64,000 bases of DNA, taken from Arenicola marina. Taxonomy: Eukaryota; Annelida; Polychaeta; Arenicolidae. The notes below the pieces were generated by a model. The model was not told the origin of the DNA and did no database searches. It worked only from the letters and a program-made list of their open reading frames with translations. Within the stretch, counting starts at the first letter, position 1. Each line of letters starts with the position of its first letter. The position numbers and the translations under genes were made by a program. The DNA lies in NCBI GenBank assembly GCA_964019135.1, contig OZ025256.1, forward strand, positions 16,685,911 through 16,749,910, read 5' to 3'. Below are positions 37,246-48,434 of the stretch, piece after piece.

Positions 37246-37855
37246 CCAGTTTGCAGCCATGCAGAGCGTTCTCCCTGCGTTTTGCCGTTGATGTACACAT
37301 TCGTGCCAAAACATACTTATTTTGAAGCGTTTGCTTTTGTTTAATTTGGCTGATGTAGTCCTAGTGTTGTGTCCGGTATATTAATAAGCAGAAAGTGTCT
37401 ATAGGCGACGGGTTTTGGTGAGAGGAAGGGGTGGGGGTAGAGTAAGAGCTAAAACCAATAAGTTGAGGCTGACAACTGGGGAACAAATGAGCTAGAAACG
37501 AGAGTCCCCTCCCCCAACCCTCTCCCACACACAGACACACAGACACACACACACCGGCCCTAGGACATGGCTCCTCTTTTAACACGTGAAGATCACTCAC
37601 ATTAAGCCACGTTACTGAGTTCACTCCAAGCGACCACTCCACAAGTGCCACACTAGCTGTTCGAGCTTTGCCACTCCTACGAGTCATAATCACGAATTAA
37701 TCGTATTAACCCTTAGAGTTACATGTGGAGCTGACCGTTGCAACGGCTGTACCAAAATAAACATAAACAGGAAATGTTACCTTTGACCACAAGAAGCGTC
37801 AACGACCACCGCCAAAGAAAAAGTGGCGCTCCGGACGCTTCTATTGTCTCATATA

Positions 37856-38475
37856 GGGCGTATTTGATTATGCACTTCGCCTGCCCGGCGCGATTTTTTT
37901 GCGCATGCGCTTTTAAAGTCCCGTGTGTCGGATATTCAAACGTGAAATCCGCGTTGTCCGACAGCAACATGGCCGACGAAGGAGTTATGTGGATGTCATT
38001 TCACTAAGATTTCGAACTTTTGCTCGTAAAATAAAAATAAATGAATTGCCTGCCCGAAGAGAAACGAAAAATGTTTATCATTAATGTATGGCAAACATGT
38101 TTTTTAATAATATTGCTAGAAATTAAATTGCACGAAGATGGCCGCAATAATAACGGCCCTAATAATATTGGGGTATAAAATTAGTATTATTAATAATATT
38201 AGTATGATGCTTACTGTCGTTGCCCGTAAACTTACGATCTCTCGTTAAACTAGCATGTACAAGATACGGTTGCGAGCTCGTAACTGTAAGTGAAACGATC
38301 CACTTGGGCTGTTCCTTTGACGCCATGTTGGAAATCCTTGTGCCCCTGCTCCAAACCGAGAGCACGCGGCGCGGTGAAATTGATCACGTGACGCAACGCT
38401 CGGGGCACGATTTTCACTGTTTGATTTACAAGACGTCGTGATCGAGGTACTCCGCGCGCATAATCAAATACGCCC
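37856..38475. mobile_element. MITE-like element with terminal inverted repeats (about 620 bp)
   Basis: The ends are gggcgtatttgattatgc (37,856) and its inverse gcataatcaaatacgccc (ending 38,475). No transposase is present. It is found only in the right unit. Inside, gacgccatgttggaaatcct and nearby gatcacgtgacg resemble 11,187-11,280 of the left unit, suggesting a related but decayed element there. The target duplication is unclear. Confidence 0.6.
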
Positions 38476-38977
38476 CTGATTTAGCGCTTGGGCCCCCTGT
38501 CGGTGGCACCGGTAAACGATCATTGGCAGATAATTGGTGAGCGATACGGTAGGTGTTTATTGTCTGTTATGAATCTTAAGGCCTTAGGTTTGTGTTCTTA
38601 TACGCAAATTTGGCATTCAAAAACAGCGAAACAACTCCACATGCAACTTTAATAGCAATCATACACCCGTAACACTGTTTAAACCAATAATCATATTAAC
38701 TGTCATGACTACTTACAAAATGTCACTACATGTATCTGCGAGCAGCGTTCCGTACGCTAAAGACAACAGTAGTGAACGCACCAGTCCCGGGAAGCGGTTC
38801 GGTCAAATCCTGCTCTGCTGGACGAAGGTCGGCCCAAATCTGGCAAACGGAAACTGCAAACGGAAATTTTGTTTCCTATTTGTTTATGAGCCAAAATTAA
38901 TCTCATATATTAAAACAACAAAATACAATGAGCTAACAAAGCATTATAGGCGTCATACACGTGTCGTGCTGCATGTT

Positions 38978-38983
38978 GCATGT

Positions 38984-39017
<34 letters not shown>
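38978..39017. repeat. (TA)n microsatellite
   Basis: About 17 TA dinucleotides. The left counterpart near 5,540 has only about five. Confidence 0.9.
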
Positions 39018-39022
<5 letters not shown>

Positions 39023-40546
39023 CTGCTCTTACTGTTATGTTTGGCTGGCTATAGTTTTAAAACTGAGATGGGACTGTCGTGAGGGTTACACCAACAAATA
39101 CCCAAAAAACTGAGCCCGTATCGTGTCTTGCCTGCATTTGAGTTATATTTTGGTCCAGTTTCGTGACTTCGGCTTAGATGAATGTTTTGCACTTGCACGA
39201 AATCAGGATAATATATCATGGTATCACAACATCCTGGCTAATGAACGGTCCGAGAAATGGTCTGAGTATAACATCTAACTAAAGGACAACCAAGGATAAA
39301 GTCGAAAAAAAAACGTTTTAAAAAAACTATATGTTGTCCGACAACCACAACATTTCACCACCCCATCGTCCAGAGTCGTGGGATCGTCAGAGCCAGCCCC
39401 GCCCCCCCCCCCCCCCACCTCCCTCACGTTTACACAGGGGCTGCTGGTCACAATAAGCCCCACGCTCAAGGTGACCTCACGCTGGCTTCACGATGTCATG
39501 TCTGTCGCCGTAAAACGGTTCGTTTAATGGGCGGCGCAGGTTCGTTATCATCAGCATTACACATACAGTTGCAGCCAATGTCATGGAGTATACCCCGAAA
39601 AAATATTTTTTTACGAGTTCCGAACTCGTTTTCTCTTTATCAACATCAATGTCTCTCGATTCAGGAGGAAATGGACTATTTCCCCTACACTACTATATAT
39701 AGCTGTGCTTTGTGAGTTTTTTGCTTATGTTATTTATTCACACTGTTAAAAAGACTTTCGTTCAGAATCCGGCTCAATCAATGTAGTCACAGTGTGATGG
39801 TTGTTTAATAGGAAAATATATACGATCGGGACAAAATCTAGATTTTATATCTTTGACGCAGTCGGCCACGGACTACAAACCGTAAGTACAGACCTCATGG
39901 TGTACGCACTGTGATTCAATCCCATGTGACGCTGCGAGCCTCACTTCCGGTATGACGTAGCAAAAAGGAACCGTCGTATATGTCTTCACTATTACCTGTA
40001 TCTCAGTCTTCAGCATACTCACTACGGAACTCGACAGACATAAGAATCCCGCATATAATCTCTTTTTTTTTCAAAAATTCCTTCGTTTTGGAACACAGTA
40101 AGAGAGGGGAACTCCTTGCCACGGTGTCTTAAACTGGCAACACCACTATCTCTTTTCAAGTCACTATACCATAAATCATTTCATTATCCCTGCAACGAAA
40201 TGTACATCTATTTTGGTTTAAACATATTTTTATTTCACAATCGGAAAACAGGCAAGGCCTATATTAATTCCTTTTGCACATAATAAGAATATATAATATA
40301 ATAATAGTACACATATTTTAACAATTCTGAGGTCGATCCTCCTACCAGAATCCGTTTAGGTCTGAGCGCACTCAATGGACATCGCAATAGATACGGCTTT
40401 CTCACCGATTCTACTTGTAACACATTTAACGGGAAATCTGAAGTCGAAGTTCACTATCTGTCTGAATGCCCAAAGTAGGAGATGTATCGCGAAACTCTCA
40501 TATCAGATCTATTGTTTTAACATTGCATGGTATCAATGTACATGTG

Positions 40547-40693
40547 GTAAGTATTGTTATTAGGCTTAGGCTGGGTCGCGGCACTAATTTGCAGAAATGC
40601 GCCGTGCAGTTTTCCTAGCAGTTTGCACAGCGCCGCCCTAGCGAATGAGTGTGAACTGCGTTGAGGAAGTAGGCGACAACATAGATAGAATGA
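40547..40693. other. 147-bp block identical to 9,989-10,135
   Basis: Every base from gtaagtattgttattagg to catagatagaatga is the same in both units, while flanks differ by substitutions and indels. Function unknown: an LTR part, conserved element or gene-conversion tract. Confidence 0.7.
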
Positions 40694-40924
40694 GGCGATA
40701 GCGGAGTGAATTGAAGGCAGAGAGTGGAACTTGAGAAGTGGAGGGGCGCGGGCAAGGCAAATGAGGAGCGGGGCAAAGCAGCTGAGAAATTTGTGACGTC
40801 AATCTTTTACGTTACTTCATTTAGTTCAAAAATTGATTCATTTGCAATGCTCACAGAATAGAAGAGTCGTCAGTTTTGTGGCGCTGGTGAACGTGGGTTG
40901 TTCTATATAATAGCACTCACTCCC

Positions 40925-41745
40925 CAGCCAACATGACCTTATGGGTCCCACGTGGGTTTTGGATGGGCTATGTGGGCTTGGGATCTGGCTGGGCATTTAT
41001 ATGGGCTCCTGGTGGGTCCCACGTGGGCGCACCCACCAACACAATTTCGTCAGTGTTCTTTCTGTAAATCATAAGTCATGCCTATTTATTCATGATCTAA
41101 TGTTTAAAAAGTGCACAAATCACCCCGAGGAAAAAATATCAATTTGCATTTACATGGGATTTATGTGGGTTTTTCATGTGTCAGCCCACGCAATGTTTGT
41201 GTGGGTTCCAGCTGGGCATTTAATGGGCTTTCATCTGGGCTACTGATGGGTCCCACATGGGCACGCCCACAAACACAATTTCGTCAGTTTTTTGTAAATC
41301 ATAAGTTAAGCCTATTTATTCATGATCTAACGTATGAAATGTGCACAAATCACCACGATGTAAATATATCAATTTACTTTTATTAAAACCCAGTTTCAAC
41401 CCATATGGGTCGGCCCACAAGGAGCCCACTTAAAGCCCAGTTCCAACCCACATGGGCCGGCCCACATGGGGCCCACTTAAAACCCAGTTCAACCCACATG
41501 GGCCGGCCCACATGGGACCCACTTAAAGCCCAGTTCCAACCCACATGGGCCGGCCCACATGGGATCCACTTAAAGCTAAGTTCCAACCCACGTGGGCGGC
41601 CCACATGGGACCCACTTAAAGCCCAGTTCCAACCCACATGGGCCGGCCCACATGGGACCCACTTAAAGCTCAGTTCCAACCCACGTGGGCGGCCCACATG
41701 GGGCCCAGTTAAAACCCAGTTCCAACCCACATCCCAGCAAACACG
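40925..41745. repeat. GGGTCCCACGTGGGC-type repeats and 47-bp minisatellite
   Basis: The first half has a 234-bp duplication (acacaatttcgtcag at 41,039 and 41,273) with palindromic gggtcccacgtgggc. The second half (41,390-41,740) has about seven 47-bp units of cacatgggccggcccacatg plus ggacccacttaaagcccag. The 248-residue open frame here is repeat-derived. Confidence 0.8.
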
Positions 41746-41989
41746 GAACATTCGCGTAATATTCGCTCAATGTTATTGCCATGTTATGTTACGGACGAAC
41801 ATTCGCGTAATATTCGCAGAATATTTTTTCCGTGTGATGTTACGGAGGAACATTCCCGTAATATTCCTGCGAATTTTACGGACGAACATTCTCGTATTGC
41901 TCGCTAATAGTTCTCACCCCCCAAAAAGAAAAAAACAACAACAACTCAGCTATGCCCATGCCCATGCCCCCCACCCCCCGGGCGCTTGG

Positions 41990-44060
41990 TGTGGCGCCAG
42001 CGGCTCATTGACGGCAGTACACATGTTTACCACAAGGGAGCTCGCTCAACTCACCGCTCAAAGCTCTAGCGAGCGCCCTTTGTCGGAGAGTGGACATAAA
42101 ATCTCGTGGAAGTTGAACGGTTTTCTTCGAAGAGAGACGCCCATGAACTGAAGGTAAGTTCGAATATACACGCATCAGCGATACGATCACCTTTTAACAA
42201 ATATGCTCAGTTGCTTATGAAGTAGGCAGGATAAGAAATGTGTAACTTTTGTAGTCTATCAGCCCCTTGACGCTGTGAAAATTGACTATTCTGTTACTAT
42301 GTCGTCCCATCCCCTAACTATCTTACGACTGTAACGTCTTGTTTTCAGGCTGAGAGCCATGCCATTCACCAGCCCTAAAATTAGAAATCGCGGAACGATG
42401 GCTCAATTAAGTTGAAGATCCTAACAGAATTCTATTTGCCGGACGTGACAAATGCCGCCTGGCAGCGAGGTGATCATGCTAAGCTTGTTTACTTCCAGCG
42501 AATGGCGAAGCATTGACAACGAGGCAAGAGGTGATAAAAATTGCCCAGATTACAAGAAAATACACTACCGACCAAAGAAATGACTGTCCGACAAAAGTCA
42601 TAAAGGCTGAAAGGTTTCAGGAACTGAGTGGAGCACAATGACAGGTAGGCACTGCATATTTATTCTGTTAGGACATTCAACTTGAGCCATCAGTGCGCGA
42701 TTTCTAATAGCAGGGGCTATGTAATAAATGTTGACATAGAGCGTAGAAAATTTTAAAAACCAACCAACCAGTCAGGTGTCGATTGCAGAATGTATACAAA
42801 TAAATGCACCTTAGAAATCTATTCAAGTTGTTCTTCATACCTTTATAGTTCCAAAGGCGATGAAAATGCCTGTATATAACTTTGATCACTTTTTATATTT
42901 ATAGAACTTTACAATAAGTTAATAATTGTTTTTATTTCTCGCCATTATATCACTGTTACAGAAGTTTTGCAATTTAACACTGAAATGTGAGACAAGAACG
43001 GTGCTGTAACAGTGACATGGCAGCAAGGAAAAGTTGTAAATACTTGTTATTAGAGAAGTTCCATAATTACAAAGAGCTACTTGTATACATTGTTTTACAG
43101 GCATTTTTGTCGCCTTTTCACCCATAAAGGTGTGAAGAACTTGACAGGTTTAAAAGTCCTTTTTTTTGTACGTTCTGCAGTCAATGCCCAAAAGTGTGCT
43201 AATGTCAAATCAAGGCAAGCAACCGACATTCTCATGGCTCTCTCTTATTTCTGTAGGTCTGACTAGTGTCAGGTAGGACGCTAATTCATGTTCAATCTAT
43301 CTTTGCAGAAGCAAGATATCAAATTGCAAGCAGCTCGATAGGTGTTGTTTCAATGAGATCCTCGCAGAGATGATGCGCTTTGCCCCACACATCAAGAAAA
43401 TGGAGGTAACTGAGGCTACTTACAAATTGTAACAATCGTTGTTTACATGCTGCCTGTGACAGACATTAACTTTGGATGTCGCCTGTCCTGTCGAGCATGT
43501 GGTGTGAAGATTGACCTGCCCCCCTTGAATATGTACCTGTCCTATCAAATTTAAAAACGACAACTAAGAAACTATTTATTTACTGTGGTATATACACCCA
43601 AGTTTGACGATTCTGCAACGTCATGTTCCGCAAAGCATGTGTCTAGTCCTGAGCCTAATTTTCCAATGTTTTATGGTTGGGGCCAACAAACGAAGGCGAC
43701 TGTGCACTTATTGTTCGCATTGATCAGTGCCTGCAGGGTTGTTTGCTAAGTGTAACTGCTGAACATGGCTCAATACAGAGAGACCACAGTCTAAATCTTA
43801 ACCTGCCCCGTCAGGCATACAACCATCATTCTAACCTGTCTGACCATGTAATTAAACTGTCCCGGGCAGTCAGTTATGTCTCTCCCTGGCTGCAGAAATG
43901 ATATCCTTAAATGTTTGCTTGTGAATAAAGGAGTTAATGATAGCTCACATGTATGCCACTAACTGTAACTGACCGCTGCTTGCCTTTTTTTTAATAGGTG
44001 CCGGCGATGGAGGATCTTGAAGCTGACTGAGAGAAGTTGACAAAGCAGCATGTAATACAG
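41990..44060 (+). pseudogene. Possible remnant of a spliced gene
   Basis: Exon-like pieces: up to 42,151 (CTGAAG|gtaagt), 42,350-42,641 (ttttcag...GACAG|gtaggc), 43,309-43,409 (tttgcag...ATGGAG|gtaact) and 43,999-44,030 (taatag|GTGCCGGCG). The last two join in frame: SKISNCKQLDRCCFNEIL, AEMMRFAPHIKKME then VPAMEDLEAD and TGA. The 42,350 piece contains stops in the frame that would join. I recognise no family. It may be a gene fragment carried by a transposon. Confidence 0.25.
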
Positions 44061-44094
44061 AAGTATGTTGAAAAGAAAACTAATTCTGTCCTCT

Positions 44095-45115
44095 TTATTT
44101 CTCCCCTCCCCTCATTTGGGGTGTCTCCCCTCCCTTAACTTAGGTGTCCCCCCCTCCCCTAACTTAAGTAATCTTCCCTCCTCAAACTTTAAGTGTATCC
44201 CCTCCTCAAACTTTGGGTGTCTCTCCTCCCTTAACTTGGGGTGTCTCTCCTTCCCTGACTTGGGTGTCTCCCCTCCCTGCCCTAACTTTGATGTCTTTCC
44301 TCCCTAACTTAGGGCCTCGCCCCTCCCAAACTTAGGGTCTCTTCCATCCCTTAACTTGGGGTGTCTCCCCTCCCTTAACTTAGGTGTCCCCCCTCCCCTA
44401 ACTTAGGTGTTTCTCCTCCCTCAACTTTAAATGTATCCCCTCCTCAAACTTTAGGCGTCTCTCCTCCCCTAACTTGGAGTCTCTCTCCTTCCCTGACTTG
44501 GGTGTCTCCCCTCCCCTAACTTTGATGTCTTCCCTCCCAAACTTAGGGTCTTTTCCATCCCTTAACTTGGGGTACTAGCCCCACTTTGGGTGTCTCTCCT
44601 CCCCCAGCTTGAGTGTCTCCGCTTGCCTAACTTGGGGTGTCTCCCCTCCCCTAACTTTGGGTGTCTCCCCTCCTCTCACTTGGAGTGTCTCCCCTCCCTT
44701 AACGTAGGTGTCCCCCCCCCTCCCCTAACTTAAGTATTTCCCCTCCCCTAACTTTAAGTGTATCCCCTGCTCAAACTTCGGGTGTCGCTCCTCCCCTAAC
44801 TTGGGGTGTCTCTCCTTCCCTGACGGGGGTGTCTCCCCTCCCTGACCTAAATTGGGGTGTCCCCCCTCCCCTAACTTTGATGTCTTCCCTCCCTAAGTTA
44901 TGGTCTCTCCCCTCCCAAACTTAGGGTCTCTTCACCCCCTTAACTTGGGGTGCCTCCCCTCTTCCAACTCGGGGGTGTCTCCGCTTGCCTAACTTGGGGT
45001 CTCTCCCCTCCCCTAACTAATGGTGTCTCCCCTCCCCTAACTTATGGTGTCTCCCCTCCTCGAACTTTGGGTTTCTGCTCTCCCATAACTTAGGGGGTCT
45101 CCCCTACCCCAAAAG
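44095..45115. repeat. Pyrimidine-rich minisatellite, about 23-27-bp unit
   Basis: About 40 units of cccctcccctaacttaggtg plus tctcc with length variation (cttggggtgtctctcc, aactttgatgtcttcc). Right unit only. Confidence 0.88.
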
Positions 45116-45189
45116 TCTTCTTTTTCCTTCAAATTGAAAGAGTTCTTCGCTGTAGTAGCGCAATGGTCTGTCAACCACGTGGTAATGTT

Positions 45190-45965
45190 ATTATAAAGAC
45201 TGTGTTAAACTTGTTATACAGTTTATATTGGCGCATTGACCTGTCAACCACGCGGTAATATACTAATAAAGATGTTAAAAATGTTTTTAAACAGTTTTCT
45301 GCTTCATTTCTGTGAGTGCACCATCATATTCGTTTAATGTTCTGGGAAGGTTTGCTCGTAATATTCAAAAAACTATTATAAGTAATTATAATGACGGCGT
45401 TAAACTTATTATGCAGTTTATATTGGCGCATTGACCTGTCAACCACGCGGTAATATACTAATAAAGATGTTAAAAATGTTTTTAAACAGTTTTCTGCTTC
45501 ATTTCTGTGAGTGCACCATCATATTCGTTTAATGTTCTGGGAAGGTTTGCTCGTAATATTCAAAAAACTATTATAAGTAATTATAATGACGGCGTTAAAC
45601 TTATTATGCAGTTTATATTGGCGCATTGACCTGTCAACCACGCGGTAATATACTAATAAAGATGTTAAAAATGTTTTTAAACAGTTTTCTGCTTCATTTC
45701 TGTGAGTGCACCATCATATTCGTTTAATGTTCTGGGAAGGTTTGCTCGTAATATTCAAAAAACTATTATAAGTAATTATAATGACGGCGTTAAACTTATT
45801 ATGCAGTTTATATTGGCGCATTGACCTGTCAACCACGCGGTAATATACTAATAAAGATCTTAAAATTGTTTTTAAATAGTTTTCTGCTTCATTTCTGTGA
45901 GTGCACCATCATATTCGTTTAATGTTCTGGGAAGGTTTGTTCGTAATATTAAAAAAACTCCGAAT
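45190..45965. repeat. 195-bp tandem repeat, about four copies
   Basis: gtgagtgcaccatcatattc occurs at 45,312, 45,507, 45,702 and 45,897, exactly 195 bp apart. The first three copies are nearly identical; the last has several changes. The unit contains cattgacctgtcaaccacgc. Confidence 0.93.
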
Positions 45966-46140
45966 ATTTTCCGAATATTCTCAGAATGTTTTCCGAATAT
46001 TCCCAAAAAAGCATTCCCCGAATATTAAGAAAACTTTCCTGAAAAACATTCCCGGAATGTTTTCCGAATATTCCGCGAATATTCCCAAAAAATATTCCCC
46101 GAATATTAAGAAAACTTTCCTTAAAAACATTCCCGGAATT
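45950..46140. repeat. gaatattc-rich repeats
   Basis: Two copies of about 108 bp (cccgaatattaagaaaactt at about 46,017 and 46,097) rich in tccgaatattcc. Similar phrases (attcgcgtaatattcg) at 41,750-41,900 may mark the other end of one roughly 4.4-kb element. Confidence 0.65.
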
Positions 46141-46198
46141 ATTGTACCAGAGCGGGTCATTATAGTGACGGAACTATAATGACCCGCTTTGGTACAAT
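46141..46198. repeat. 26-bp stem hairpin
   Basis: Arms attgtaccagagcgggtcat... (46,141-46,166) and 46,173-46,198 pair at 25 of 26 positions around a 6-base loop. Found only in the right unit. Confidence 0.85.
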
Positions 46199-46271
46199 AA
46201 TGACCTCCTGCTCACATACGCCATGCCATCGCCGCCTCCTCGGAGGAAACAATAGAAGTAGGCATTAAGCC

Positions 46272-46374
46272 AGATAAGGAATGAGTTGTAGGTCATTATT
46301 AGGATCTCACAACTTCTCGGCTACGCCTCGAAGTTCTTCGATCCCAATAATGACCTACAACTCATTCCTTATCT
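46272..46374. repeat. 35-bp stem hairpin
   Basis: Arms 46,272-46,306 (agataaggaatgagttgtag...) and 46,340-46,374 pair at 34 of 35 positions around a 33-base loop that itself contains aacttct/cgaagtt. It shares ggtcattat with the hairpin at 46,141. Confidence 0.85.
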
Positions 46375-47018
46375 AATACGTAAAACGTACCACGCGACCG
46401 CTCTATCGGAAAACTATCCCCACGTTCGGTAATGCACTCCGCGGAGTCCGACTACTCCGTTCGCATACTCGAACTCACCACAGGTAGACTGGCTTCTTCA
46501 TAACGTCTCCAGGGTTCGAGTCTCGTTCTTCGCTGAGCCCTTGGTCATTTGGTTCGCCGCCAGGCAGACGGCGTAAATGTCTCAGCCTCCCCCCCCCCCC
46601 AAAAAAAAAATCTCGCTCCCGCTGGCATCCCCAGGGAGGGGAAGGGGGAGGGGTAATACATTATTACGGTGGTGGGGGTGAGCCGCCCATGCCGACCTCA
46701 GACCAGCGGCATATGCAAACGGCCAACACAGGACGGCCCCGTTGGACTGGACTTTCCCTTGTATGAGGCAAACCGAAATCACACTGTCCAGCGTAATGTA
46801 AGACTAAGATTAAGATTATGTAAGGGGGAGCACGTGAGGCGGTCGGCGATGGGCTCGTAATTTGTGACCGAGAGCTTCAGAGCATGAATATATGATGTTT
46901 CAATCCGAGTCGAAGCAACTTGCTATGGGGATTATATAGATTAACAGCTGGAGATTCGAATGAGGATAAAAATAAAATTTGCATGTGCAAGAAAAGACAA
47001 GAGTTCTTCGGAACTTAG

Positions 47019-47956
47019 GTGAAACTGGGCGATATATGCATAGTTTTACCTGTAGGCATCAGTGCGAGCACACGTTCGAGTGACGGGGGACAATCTCAAA
47101 AGCAGGTAATGGACAGTGAAAAAAGGCGACGGAACAGTAGCGGCACCCCTTCAAAGTCCCAGGATACGAAGCAAAGACGGGTTACCGAGTGCTACCAGGA
47201 TCTGGCAGCACTAGAAGAAAGAGGCAACGGGAACATGTCCAAAGATTCAAGTGAGGCCATTGACAAAATCTTGGCGAGAGTGGACTGTCTACCAGAAATC
47301 AAAGAAGCGATAAACTTTTTGAAGGCAGAAATGATTAGCCTGAAGGAAGCGTCGGAGTATCATAATAAGAGGGTTGACGAATTGGAAGAGGAAACCGCGA
47401 AGTTAAAGGAGCAGGTTGGAGCCCTGGAGAAACAATATACTGGAGTGCAGCTGGAGAGACGGAAGGCTTCCACAGCTCAACTTAAAGCCAGCGTTGTGGC
47501 CTTGGAGTCATATGGCAGGCGTAAAAATTTAATTTTTCCTGGGTGCCGGTGATTGGGGACCAAGAAAACTGCCACAAAGCTATCCTGGATATGTTGACGA
47601 GTAAGCTTAAAATGGATCACCCGGACTCAGAGGTGCCACCGAGCGAAACCGCAACCAGGCATGTCCCAAGACAAGCCAAGTCCCATTATCGCCAGGTTCG
47701 CGTTTTTCCAGGAAAGACAAGAGGTCTGGAAAATGAAGCAAGCAAGCAAGCATTGCGGCGAACTAAGCTGTTTATTAGTGAAGATCTACCCATCCTGTGC
47801 AAGAGGAACGACGGCGTCTGGTGACAATCATGAAGGCAGCCAGAAAGAATGACAATAGCTAGGGCGTCCGTGGTAGAAAACAGACTGATCATAGATGGCA
47901 AAACTTACAACATAGAAACAGCCTCCACTCTCCCCGAAAAGTTGCTGAAAGACTGA
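47019..47956 (+). pseudogene. LINE ORF1 (coiled-coil RNA-binding protein), frameshifted
   Basis: An open frame of 177 residues has an N-terminal basic Ser-rich region and a long coiled coil (EITA-type heptads, e.g. DELEEETAKLKEQVGALEKQ), ending in ESYGRRKNLIF, a hallmark of L1-type ORF1 proteins. After shifts, other frames continue KPSPIIARFAFFQERQEVWK, TKLFISEDLPILCKRND and IDGKTYNIETASTLPEKLL, the L1 ORF1 C-terminal domain, up to TGA at 47,954-47,956. Confidence 0.75.
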
Positions 47957-48434
47957 TAAAATCACTTATGAGACGGCCCCTGAATGTTGTGGGTTGTCGT
48001 TTTCAGCTCTGCGGTGTAATGTCGTCCGTACACAGGTAATAGCTATATTTGGAGATTGGTGCAGATTTTAGGTGCGGTATAGAGTAAGTTTATAGCGCAG
48101 AGCTGCTGCCACCGGGTAGTGAAAGTGTTGCTCATGCCTGTCAAACATTTTAGACTCAATATTAAAGTATATTTATGTGCTCTTGGTCGTTCGATCGATC
48201 ACTTGGCTGGTGATGCACTTCGCCATCTTGTAACTCAGTGCCTGGTATAGAGCTATATAAGCGTGTTTTTTGTGTGTGTGTTTAATTCTTATTCTATACT
48301 TTTTTTATTAACTATATAATTGCTATATAATATGCTTACCCACAAGCTACTAAAATATTCCGAAACAAGCAGTCATGTAGTAAGGTTCACAATTGTATCG
48401 GCACTGATCCATGGTCTCGATTAGTAGTGGTATA

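Noticed and set aside
37738..38007. 89-residue open frame near 37.9 kb as a small gene
   Set aside because: It crosses the end of the inverted-repeat element at 37,856 and has no counterpart in the left unit.
41405..42151. 248-residue open frame as a gene
   Set aside because: The first half is a 47-bp minisatellite and the rest is non-repetitive sequence without a recognisable domain.
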